Shown: positions 1-7,170 of the stretch, one piece after another | Layout of the letters: the number at the start of each line of letters is the position of its first letter | How positions within the stretch are numbered: position 1 is the first letter of the stretch | Source of the DNA: a bacterium | GTDB taxonomy: Bacteria > CLD3 > SB21 | NCBI GenBank assembly: GCA_013360215.1 | Contig: JABWCP010000004.1 | Coordinates: forward strand, 1 to 64,000 | Reading direction: 5' to 3' | DNA: 64,000 nt | Position numbers and translations under genes: made by a program | The notes under the pieces: generated by a model | Seen by the model: only the letters and a program-made list of their open reading frames with translations | Told to the model about the DNA's origin: nothing | Database searches by the model: none

Positions 1-1154
1 GCTACCAATCAACAACTTGATCGTCGAATCCGTAGCACGCAATACACCCTGATTCATCGTAAACGATGTCGTAAAACGTATCGGCGCTTTTACCAATAAG
101 GTCGAGCTTGTACTATTCAGTGTCGCACTTCCTAATATCAACGAATCACCCGTAAGCACCTGCACACTTCCGCCGCTCATTGCAAGCGTGGAACCAATAT
201 TCAACAATGTCCCCGCTGTACCATTGAACAACAATGTCCCGTTTGATGCCGTCGTCGTCCCTGTAATATTATATGTTCCTTGTATGGTTCGGGTGCCGCC
301 GGTTGTTACTGTGGTTACATTACCAGCCCCTGTAATGGAGGAATTGGCATCAATCGTACACGATGTCCCATTGAGTTGTAGTGTTGCGCCTGAAGCGATC
401 GTTATGTCCGCATCCGTAGTAACTAATGCGCTGATAAAGGATGTCACACCGGTTTGAATATCTACAACCGACCCGCTATAAGAATAGAAATCCATCCCGA
501 CTTGAAACGAGTTAGCATTTGAAGAACGGCGAAATGTACCATAATTATTAACCCGTGAAGTCGCACCATTAAAGTGGGAAAGCTGAGGAAAACCCGTGCT
601 CGACTTACATTCAAACAGGCCATAGTTATTGATCACAAGACCTGAATCACCGGTCACGGCGTTGCTTGTATTGCCCGACCAATCAATCGTGCCATCATTT
701 ACTATCGTAACCCTCTGCAAGCGCAACGTGGACGTGGGATTAAGTGTGAGCGTCTGGCCGCTGCCGACCAATAACTTGATCGTCGAATCCGTCGCACGCA
801 ATACGCCTTGATTCATCGTAAACGATGTCGTAAAACGAATCGGAGCATTTACTAATAAGGTTGAACTCGAACCACTTAAAGTGCCGCTTCCTAAAATTAA
901 CGAATCACCGGTCAGCACTTGTAAGCTGCCGTTACCGATGGAGAGATTTGAACCGATATTGATCAATGTTCCGCTAGTGCCCCTAAACGCCAGCGTGCCA
1001 CCCGATGTTGTCGTAGTACCTGTAATATTGTAAGTACCGTTCATATTCACGGTCGCATTACATGTCACATTTCCTGAGCCGGAGATCATACTTCCGGCGT
1101 CCAGCGTATGCGTACCGGAGCTATAATTCAATGTTGCGCCGGAAGAAATTAGGT
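1..1154 (-). repeat. Tandem coding repeat, 759-nt (253-codon) period
   Basis: Bases 1-395 align with bases 760-1154 at an offset of 759 nt; for example the stretch encoding TIKLLVGS lies near 760-782 and again near 1-24. The period is a multiple of three, so it repeats protein modules. At least one full unit plus a partial second is visible, and more probably lie beyond the window edge. Confidence 0.8.
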
Positions 1155-1695
1155 ATTTGCCCGCATATGCCGTATCCGTACCGCTAACATTAAGCGTACC
1201 ATTGGCGACAAATACACTACCATAATTGGTCAAACCACCGCTTATAGAGATAGAGGCGCTTGAAACATAAACGCTGTCATAGTTGACAATCTTTGGAGCA
1301 AAGGTAAACGACCCATTTGTCAATCGAATAGTACCATAATTAATTACAGAGGCGGCTGAATACGTACCTGCAATGCCCCACAAAACACCATTTGTGTTGA
1401 TAGTAATTGTCGAACTGTCAACAAGAACATTTCCCGGATTATAAAGCGTTTGTATTCCGGACGAACCACCAATAATAATCGCTTTTACGCCTGAATAATT
1501 TGCATTGTATGTAACAGTATAGTCTCCACTCAACGTAATATAAACCGTATCGCTTGAACCGGGAATGGCATTTTCCAACCAGTTGGACGCGGTACCCCAA
1601 TTTCCACCGGATGCGTTATTCCATGTTTTTGTACCCGCCAATGTGGTAAATCCGACAGAAAGCATGAGTAGCAGCTTCAGTAAGGCTGATCTCAT
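1..1695 (-). CDS. Giant secreted repeat protein, N-terminal part (3' end outside window)
   Basis: This reverse-strand frame is open from an ATG at 1695 to the window edge, so at least 565 residues are present and the C-terminus is missing. The start has a strong ribosome site (AGGAGGAAG) a few bases upstream. Residues 1-21 form a signal peptide (MRSALLKLLLMLSVGFTTLAG), followed by a GNWGTASNW-type motif common at the front of secreted beta-solenoid proteins. The rest is Ser/Thr/Gly/Asn-rich with short hydrophobic steps (VINYGTIRLTNG, SGTLINIGSNLSIGNG), as expected for a right-handed beta-helix. From about residue 180 on, a long unit starts to repeat with a 253-residue period. The role is probably a surface or secreted adhesin-like structural protein, by inference only. 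In such proteins a sorting domain usually sits at the missing C-terminus. Confidence 0.8.
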   Translation of the reverse strand, partial: MRSALLKLLLMLSVGFTTLAGTKTWNNASGGNWGTASNWLENAIPGSSDTVYITLSGDYTVTYNANYSGVKAIIIGGSSGIQTLYNPGNVLVDSSTITINTNGVLWGIAGTYSAASVINYGTIRLTNGSFTFAPKIVNYDSVYVSSASISISGGLTNYGSVFVANGTLNVSGTDTAYAGKYLISSGATLNYSSGTHTLDAGSMISGSGNVTCNATVNMNGTYNITGTTTTSGGTLAFRGTSGTLINIGSNLSIGNGSLQVLTGDSLILGSGTLSGSSSTLLVNAPIRFTTSFTMNQGVLRATDSTIKLLVGSGQTLTLNPTSTLRLQRVTIVNDGTIDWSGNTSNAVTGDSGLVINNYGLFECKSSTGFPQLSHFNGATSRVNNYGTFRRSSNANSFQVGMDFYSYSGSVVDIQTGVTSFISALVTTDADITIASGATLQLNGTSCTIDANSSITGAGNVTTVTTGGTRTIQGTYNITGTTTASNGTLLFNGTAGTLLNIGSTLAMSGGSVQVLTGDSLILGSATLNSTSSTLLVKAPIRFTTSFTMNQGVLRATDSTIKLLIGS

Positions 1696-2040
1696 ATATC
1701 TTCCTCCTATGATAAAGGCGACGTATTATGTAATAAAAAATATATTAAACGAACCTTGAGAGATGCCTACAAAGTCGCCCTAACTGATCGTGAAATCCAT
1801 CCCATAAAGATGGGATATACAAGCCAGACATTGAAGAATAGAACTGATGAGGCAAGAACCGATAAAACTTAACTTATAGTTTATACCAAGGCAAAGAAAA
1901 TGGCATGCTCTACTGAAATACGTATTTCTATGTATAGTCCGATTTTCGTGCTTTTTAAAACAAAAAAACTTAATATTTACAGCGTTTACGATATGGTTCT
2001 GTCGTAAATAAACACATACCACATTTCAGGAGAATATCCC
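1696..2040. other. Intergenic region between divergent genes
   Basis: This AT-rich stretch separates the reverse repeat-protein gene from the forward CsgG-like gene, so it should hold both promoters. I see no RNA gene, no strong inverted repeat and no convincing small gene in it. Confidence 0.5.
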
Positions 2041-2541
2041 ATGCGTTTAGTATGGTTGTTTTTGATCACGGTTACTGTACCGATATATGGCCAACTCGAT
2101 ACGACAGAACAAAGCCAAACTAAAACACGCATGGCCGTAGTACCATTTAAAAACAATACCGGTTCAAAACAATTTGAAATTATCACGGCAGGTATCGCTG
2201 AAAGCATAACCACCGCGCTTTCAGGCTCAGGAAAATTTGATTTTGTCGAACGCTTGCAGGTAGATAAAGCCCTGTCGGAACAGGATTTTCAGATGACAGA
2301 TCTCGTGGATTCCAAAACCGTGCAGTCTATGGGTGCTATTCTCGGCGTGGAATACATCATTATCGGCGACTTACAAAAAATCGGCACTCGATTTCGTATC
2401 AATGCGCGCCGCATGCGTGTAAGCGACGGCAAACTGGCGGAATCGGCCAGCGCTTCCGGTGAAGAGGATGATTTGTTTGATATGCAGGATGAAGTCGCAG
2501 AAAAGCTGATCGAACAGTTTGAACAGCATAATGAAAAATAA
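2041..2541 (+). CDS. CsgG/FlgO-like periplasmic or outer-membrane protein
   Basis: The product has 166 residues. A signal peptide covers about residues 1-18 (MRLVWLFLITVTVPIYGQ) with no lipobox cysteine. From residue 30 it has the fold signature of CsgG-N/FlgO/LpoB proteins: RMAVVPFKN, then a helix IITAGIAESITTALSGSG, the strand FDFVERLQVDK, and later ILGVEYIIIGDLQKIG followed by a strand with MRVSDGKLAES. Such proteins form or recruit envelope assemblies; the exact partner cannot be told here. The start is supported by AGGAGA about 8 nt upstream. It converges on lptG with 7 nt between stops. A second protein with a related N-terminal domain is encoded at 60749-62122. Confidence 0.75.
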   Translation: MRLVWLFLITVTVPIYGQLDTTEQSQTKTRMAVVPFKNNTGSKQFEIITAGIAESITTALSGSGKFDFVERLQVDKALSEQDFQMTDLVDSKTVQSMGAILGVEYIIIGDLQKIGTRFRINARRMRVSDGKLAESASASGEEDDLFDMQDEVAEKLIEQFEQHNEK

Positions 2542-2548
2542 CGTCTAT

Positions 2549-3646
2549 TCAGCTTTTCATTCGCAAAAAAATCAACAACGATAAAACGCCGAACACCGAA
2601 TTACCCAACCACGCCGCCGTGACTGGATCCATGGATTGATTGTATCCCATAAAACGACCGGTTTGTATTACACTCCAGTACGCCAAACAGATAACCAACG
2701 TAAAAAAAATATTTATCCCTGCGCCGCTTTTTTTACGTGAGGCTGCCAGCGGAGCGCCAAAAAGTACCATAAAAAAACAGGTAAGAGGGTATGCAAACTT
2801 AAGCTGATAGTCCGTTTCCCAGCGTTCCGTCTGTGCACCGCCGCGTTTGAGTTTGCTGATAAAATCTCTCAGTTCGATAAAATTCATCTCATCCGGATTT
2901 TGCTCTCTGCGCAGGATATCATTCGGATCAAAAAAAAGATCGTGTTTGGCCAGTGTGGGATGTTTGATCACCGTTTCCGTGCTATCGGTAAAACGCCTTT
3001 CGACGACATCGCGCAGCATCCATGCCGCTTCCGTACTATCCCATGTCGCTTCACCCGCATCGATGCGAGATATGAGTTTGGTACCATAAAACTGCTGGAT
3101 GGACATGACGGAAATGATGCGATTTCGTTTGTCAAATTTGTCGATAAACACTTTGGTACCGCTTGGATCATAGATATGGATATCCGTACCAATCACCTTT
3201 CGATTAGCTGAAGCGCGTTCGACGTAGGATTTCCATATTTCCGATTTGGTAATATTGGCCGGAGGGACTATCGCCTCACTGATATAAAAATTAACTGCGC
3301 TGACCAACAGTGCGAGTACGATAATCGGAAACAGTACGCGATACAGACTTCGTCCGCCGGCTTTGATCGCCGTCAATTCGTTGAAACGCGCCAGGGAACC
3401 TATGGAAAAAAGACTGGCCAGCAAAATATCCACCGGCAAGGTGAGCGTGATGATGTGCGGAATAAAGTTAAGGTAATATTCGGCGATTATATTTCCGGGC
3501 ACTTTGCGGTCAATAAAACGGTCGGCGTTTTCGACATAATTAACCGCTACAAATATCGTCACCATTCCGGCAAGTGCGAAAAATAATACCGAAAGAAATT
3601 TTTTGATCAGATAACGATCAAGAATATTGATGCCGGGAAATCTCAT
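2549..3646 (-). CDS. lptG: LptF/LptG-family permease of the LPS export ABC transporter
   Basis: This 365-residue protein belongs to the YjgP/YjgQ family, which forms the membrane half of the LptB2FG transporter moving lipopolysaccharide from the inner membrane to the Lpt bridge. It starts with the typical LDRYLIKKFLSVLFFALAG first helix, has two more N-terminal helices (ITLTLPVDILLASLFSIGSL; VLFPIIVLALLVSAVNFYI), a large periplasmic domain (about residues 125-270) and three C-terminal helices. Length and order match LptG/LptF; the choice of G over F is a guess because only one copy is in the window. The gene lies 20 nt downstream of rnr on the same strand, so the two are probably cotranscribed. 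Confidence 0.82.
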   Translation of the reverse strand: MRFPGINILDRYLIKKFLSVLFFALAGMVTIFVAVNYVENADRFIDRKVPGNIIAEYYLNFIPHIITLTLPVDILLASLFSIGSLARFNELTAIKAGGRSLYRVLFPIIVLALLVSAVNFYISEAIVPPANITKSEIWKSYVERASANRKVIGTDIHIYDPSGTKVFIDKFDKRNRIISVMSIQQFYGTKLISRIDAGEATWDSTEAAWMLRDVVERRFTDSTETVIKHPTLAKHDLFFDPNDILRREQNPDEMNFIELRDFISKLKRGGAQTERWETDYQLKFAYPLTCFFMVLFGAPLAASRKKSGAGINIFFTLVICLAYWSVIQTGRFMGYNQSMDPVTAAWLGNSVFGVLSLLIFLRMKS

Positions 3647-3666
3647 ATGTGAATTGAAATCAGTTT

Positions 3667-5784
3667 TTATTCCACGATGGTAAAATCAACTTCGCGTTTA
3701 TCGCGGTTGACACGGGCAACTTTGATGCGAATCCGATCACCGAGACGAAACGTTGCTTTTCGCCGCTGACCGGTCAGGCGGTAATTTTTTTCGTCAAACA
3801 CATAATAATCGCCTTTGAGATCGCGCACATGGATAAGCCCCTCGATGAGGTATTGGGATATCTCAACAAAAATACCGTATTGGATCACACCGCTGACGAT
3901 ACCGTCAAATTCTTCGCCCAAAAAGCGTTCAATAAATTCCGCTTGTTTCACCTTGATGGAATCGCGTTCCGCTTCCGTAGCGACGCGCTCCCGATCGGAA
4001 CAATGCCGCGCCATTTCCGGCAGTTTGGATGACCACCAGGCGATTCGTTCACGCAACATACCCGCGTTATACTCTTTGAGCATGCGATGCACGATCAAAT
4101 CCGGATAACGTCGGATGGGTGAGGTAAAATGCGAATAATAATCAAACGCTAAACCGAAGTGGCCGATATTTTTATCGGAATATTCCGCTTTGGCCATGGA
4201 GCGAATTGCCACTTTTTCGATCAGATTGTCCTCTTTGGAACCTTTTACCGATTCGATCACTTTCTGCACGTGTTTGGGTGTAAGCAAGTCCATGGATTTA
4301 GGCAGGTGTGTCGCATGACCGAGCACCTTCATCAGATGTACAAAATTCTCAAACTTTTCTTTGACGGGTTTATCGTGTACGCGATACAGAAAAGGTAATT
4401 CATTTTTTTTGCCGCCGAGGCCGATATGTTTGCTGACATATTGATTGGCCAAAAGCATAAACTCTTCGATCAAACGGTGAGCATCCAAACGCTCTTTGCG
4501 GTAGCATTCCACCGGAATGCCGTTTTCGTCCAACTTGAATTTGGTTTCCGGTGTGTCAAAATCTATGCTGCCTTCCGCCATCCGTTTTTTAGTAAGCCGT
4601 TTAGACAAAGCATACGCATCGGTAACCGCTTTTTTCACTTCCGGTGAAAGATTATCCAAAGGTTTGCCTTCGATGACTTGTTGCACTTCTTCATACGTAA
4701 ACCGTCGTTTGCTGTGAATAACCGTTTCTACGACATCATAATCCACGACATGCCCTTTGGCATCAATTTCCATAAAACAACTGTACGTGAGTTTATCCTC
4801 ATGGGGCCGAAGGCTGCACAACTCGTTAGAAAGTTTTTCCGGTAACATCGGTGTCACTTGATCAACCAGATACGTACTTGTTCCACGCTTGTAAGCTTCC
4901 CGGTCAAGTGCGGTGTTTTCGCGTACATAATAACTCACATCTGCGATATGTACGCCGAGAAGGGTGTGTCCTTGCGGACCTTCATCTATGGAAATCGCAT
5001 CATCAAAATCTTTGGCATCAAAAGGATCTATCGTAAAAACCAGTGCTGCACGAAAATCCAACCGCCGTGCGATTTCATCATCCGGTATAGTTGCCGGGAT
5101 ACGCGCACACTCCGCTTCGACCGCTTCCGGAAAATCAAAATGAATATCGTGCTGTTTGACCACCGACAAGACATCGACGCCTTTATCGCCGGGATAACCG
5201 ATGATTTCTATGATGGCGCCTTCGGGATTCAACGAAGGATCGTCCCATTTTTCCAAGGAAACCACCACTTTTTGTCCGTGTTTGGCGCCATTGGTTTTTT
5301 CAGGAGCCACATAAATATCCCGACGCAACCGGCGATCGTCGGGTATGACTACAAAAAAATCTCCGGTACTGTCCACCGTGCCCACGATGCGCGTCCGTGC
5401 ACGTTCTACGATGCCGATGATTTCGCCTTCGGGCCGCTTACCGGTTCGTTTACGGAGATAGGGAATCATCATCACCGTATCTTTATTCATCGCGGTTTTG
5501 AGCCGGGACGGTGAGATGAAAAAATCTTCTTCATATCCTTCGACCGTTACAAAACCCTCACCGGCTTTATTAATCGAAAGTGTTCCCGTCAACGACACGG
5601 CACGGGCAAAATACTTGTTACCCTTTTTTCCGATAGACCCCGAAGCAACGAGTTTCTGCAATATACCGTGGGCCTCGTCGTGCTGATCCGCCCGTATATG
5701 CAGTTCACGAAGTATATCTTTGGATTTGAAAGAAGACTGCGCGTTACTCTGCAGGAATTGTAAAATTTTTTGTTCTGGCAACAA
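3667..5784 (-). CDS. rnr: Ribonuclease R (RNase II/VacB family 3'-5' exoribonuclease)
   Basis: This 705-residue protein is a processive hydrolytic exoribonuclease able to degrade structured RNA. Domain order: N-terminal winged helix (about residues 1-70), cold-shock OB domains (about 75-230), the RNB catalytic domain (about 245-580) and a C-terminal S1 domain (about 620-702, IVSGVIQYGIFVEISQYLIEG). The RNB signature IDPFDAKDFDDAISID carries the metal-binding aspartates, and the HFTSPIRRYPDLIVHR motif is also intact. The N-terminal helix-turn-helix and length favour RNase R over RNase II. Long open frames on the opposite strand, such as 4858-5514, are shadows of this gene. Confidence 0.93.
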   Translation of the reverse strand: MLPEQKILQFLQSNAQSSFKSKDILRELHIRADQHDEAHGILQKLVASGSIGKKGNKYFARAVSLTGTLSINKAGEGFVTVEGYEEDFFISPSRLKTAMNKDTVMMIPYLRKRTGKRPEGEIIGIVERARTRIVGTVDSTGDFFVVIPDDRRLRRDIYVAPEKTNGAKHGQKVVVSLEKWDDPSLNPEGAIIEIIGYPGDKGVDVLSVVKQHDIHFDFPEAVEAECARIPATIPDDEIARRLDFRAALVFTIDPFDAKDFDDAISIDEGPQGHTLLGVHIADVSYYVRENTALDREAYKRGTSTYLVDQVTPMLPEKLSNELCSLRPHEDKLTYSCFMEIDAKGHVVDYDVVETVIHSKRRFTYEEVQQVIEGKPLDNLSPEVKKAVTDAYALSKRLTKKRMAEGSIDFDTPETKFKLDENGIPVECYRKERLDAHRLIEEFMLLANQYVSKHIGLGGKKNELPFLYRVHDKPVKEKFENFVHLMKVLGHATHLPKSMDLLTPKHVQKVIESVKGSKEDNLIEKVAIRSMAKAEYSDKNIGHFGLAFDYYSHFTSPIRRYPDLIVHRMLKEYNAGMLRERIAWWSSKLPEMARHCSDRERVATEAERDSIKVKQAEFIERFLGEEFDGIVSGVIQYGIFVEISQYLIEGLIHVRDLKGDYYVFDEKNYRLTGQRRKATFRLGDRIRIKVARVNRDKREVDFTIVE

Positions 5785-6009
5785 GGTGTTTTCCGGTTAT
5801 AAACAACCACCCGATGGGAATATTCCATACAGGATAAGACATCAAATCAAACAGGAAAATATAAGGCGGAATAAAGGCTTACACTAATGTTTTTATTGAA
5901 ATCTGAATATCCACTGCTAAATTAAATTTACGTTTGTTTGAACGATAATCACCCGATTCAACTCCGCTTATTATGAATTGTAGATTAAGTTGATTCTTCT
6001 ACATTTTTA

Positions 6010-6081
6010 TGGACACCCACATGCGCGGGTGAGACAATACGCATCCCACTGATCTGTCGTTCCCGCAAAAGCGGGAACCCA
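6010..6081 (-). repeat. Two-palindrome repeat unit abutting the GIY-YIG gene (3' side)
   Basis: Read on the reverse strand, the unit starts right after the GIY-YIG stop codon with palindrome P1 (GTTCCCGC-TTTT-GCGGGAAC), then about 30 nt including GTATTGTCTC, then palindrome P2 (CACCCGCGCATGTGGGTG). The same order is seen in the units at 6398-6490, 8964-9085, 37254-37382 and 37696-37790. The remaining intergenic DNA from 5785 to 6009 is AT-rich and shows nothing else. Confidence 0.8.
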
Positions 6082-6369
6082 TCATATAACATCATGATAT
6101 AAGTCTTCCCACGTTGGGTTCATTTTTTCTATTAATTCGATCTTCCAGGCTCTTCGCCATTTTTTAATTCGTTTTTCACGAGTGATGGCTTCTCGTATGT
6201 CATTAAATTGTTCGAAATACACAAGCGTATGAACCTTATACCGTGAAGTAAATCCGGGAACAATTTCGTTTTTATGTTCATACGTGCGTCGTATTAGGTT
6301 ATTCGTCACGCCCGTATAGAGCGTACCGTTACGTTTGCTGGCGAGAATATATACGTAATATGATTTCAT
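6082..6369 (-). CDS. Small GIY-YIG (URI-type) endonuclease-like protein, copy A
   Basis: This 95-residue protein is a stand-alone GIY-YIG domain of the COG2827 type. The motif is YYVYILASKRNGTLYTGVT near the N-terminus (YVY...YTG in place of GIY-YIG), followed by NNLIRRTYEHKN with the conserved arginine, and a C-terminal half typical of the family (REKRIKKWRRAWKIELI). The family cuts or is predicted to cut DNA; the physiological role of these stand-alone proteins is poorly known. No ribosome site is visible ahead of the ATG. Copy B at 37408-37695 is identical at 91 of 95 residues and nearly identical in DNA, and both copies sit between direct copies of the same palindromic unit, which suggests that gene and flanks moved together. 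Confidence 0.85.
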   Translation of the reverse strand: MKSYYVYILASKRNGTLYTGVTNNLIRRTYEHKNEIVPGFTSRYKVHTLVYFEQFNDIREAITREKRIKKWRRAWKIELIEKMNPTWEDLYHDVI

Positions 6370-6397
6370 TGAAAAAATTTGATTCTATTCTTGTCTT

Positions 6398-6490
6398 GTG
6401 GACACCCGCGTTCGCGGGTGAGACAATGCCAGAGTCTTCTGTCGTTCCCACGCATGCCCCGAGCAAAGTCGAAGGGAAAGCGGGAACTCA
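6398..6490 (-). repeat. Two-palindrome repeat unit upstream of GIY-YIG copy A
   Basis: On the reverse strand this holds a P1 version with an enlarged loop (GTTCCCGC ... GTGGGAAC), the link GACAGAAGACTCTGGCATTG, and P2 (CACCCGCG-AA-CGCGGGTG) ending about 30 nt before the GIY-YIG start. The loop of P1 contains CCTTCGACTTTGCTCGGGG, a type of sequence often found in dispersed bacterial repeats. Orientation matches the unit on the other side of the gene. Confidence 0.8.
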
Positions 6491-6541
6491 CAACCATCTG
6501 TAAGTATGTAGAAACTATAATGCCAATCCTCAGTACAAACT

Positions 6542-7135
6542 TCAATCCTTCACACAACGAATGGAAAACCCGTCACCTTTACTGTCCCTTTTCAGATAGG
6601 CACTGCGGGTAACACTGTAGACGGTCAGATTCAACGCGTGATCTGTATCGCTCTCCGACGAGGACCAGAAGTTAGCGATGCCGCCGAGGTAGTTGTAAGG
6701 GCCGTAGCGGTCTCGACAACCGCCGAACAAAACGTGAAATGAGCAATCGCTGGTCTTAGTTAATTCGGAATAGGCCCCCTCTCTGTCTTCTCCAATGAAT
6801 TTCAGCATTTGTTCGAACTCACTCTTGCTAGGCAAATGCCAGCCTTTCGGTACCGCTCTCTTGGCCGCTTCCCAAGTGTACAGCTTTCCGTATTTCGCAC
6901 AGTTGGATATCTTGTCGTCATAGCAGTATGTACCCTCGCCGGCATCATAGTTCAGATTTTTCGCCATCCAGACCTGATTGCCGATCTCCACGGTTTTGTA
7001 AGTTCTCCCGTCCCGCGGGTCAGTAAAACTGCCGATTTTTGACTCACTCTTTTTCGTCGCATTCAGAATCATATTCGCAGCGAATTCATAATTTTTGTTA
7101 TTCACCGCATCCACGAGCGTGATCTTGTCTATCAT
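6542..7135 (-). CDS. FISUMP-domain protein, probably the detached C-terminus of the caspase-like protein
   Basis: The 197-residue frame carries a full Fibrobacter succinogenes major paralogous (FISUMP) domain from about residue 40: FTDPRDGRTYKTVEIGNQVW, MAKNLNYD, GKLYTWEAA, PKGWHLPSKSEFEQML, and the closing FWSSSESD and GFSIRCVKD. This domain is typical of secreted or surface proteins; its function is unknown. The ATG used has no good ribosome site and no signal peptide follows it. The same frame is open further upstream through 7198, giving ANESILDLNATLLFSADQK, until it reaches an 8-bp tandem repeat shared with the caspase gene. Removing one repeat copy joins both frames, so this is best read as the 3' part of one gene put out of frame. 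Confidence 0.75.
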   Translation of the reverse strand: MIDKITLVDAVNNKNYEFAANMILNATKKSESKIGSFTDPRDGRTYKTVEIGNQVWMAKNLNYDAGEGTYCYDDKISNCAKYGKLYTWEAAKRAVPKGWHLPSKSEFEQMLKFIGEDREGAYSELTKTSDCSFHVLFGGCRDRYGPYNYLGGIANFWSSSESDTDHALNLTVYSVTRSAYLKRDSKGDGFSIRCVKD

Positions 7136-7170
7136 CAGCTTCTGATCGGCGCTGAAGAGAAGCGTCGCAT

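Noticed and set aside
1-1154. Repeats as a CRISPR or IS pair.
   Set aside because: The offset is 759 nt, in frame, and both copies code for the same protein module.
4858-5514. A 218-codon forward frame opposite rnr.
   Set aside because: It lies wholly inside the well-supported RNase R gene on the other strand and has no domain features.
6366-6557. Open frame of 63 codons with GNDRRLWHCLTRERGCP.
   Set aside because: The same peptide appears from the unrelated frame at 8920-9255; both translate the palindromic repeat unit and have no start signal.
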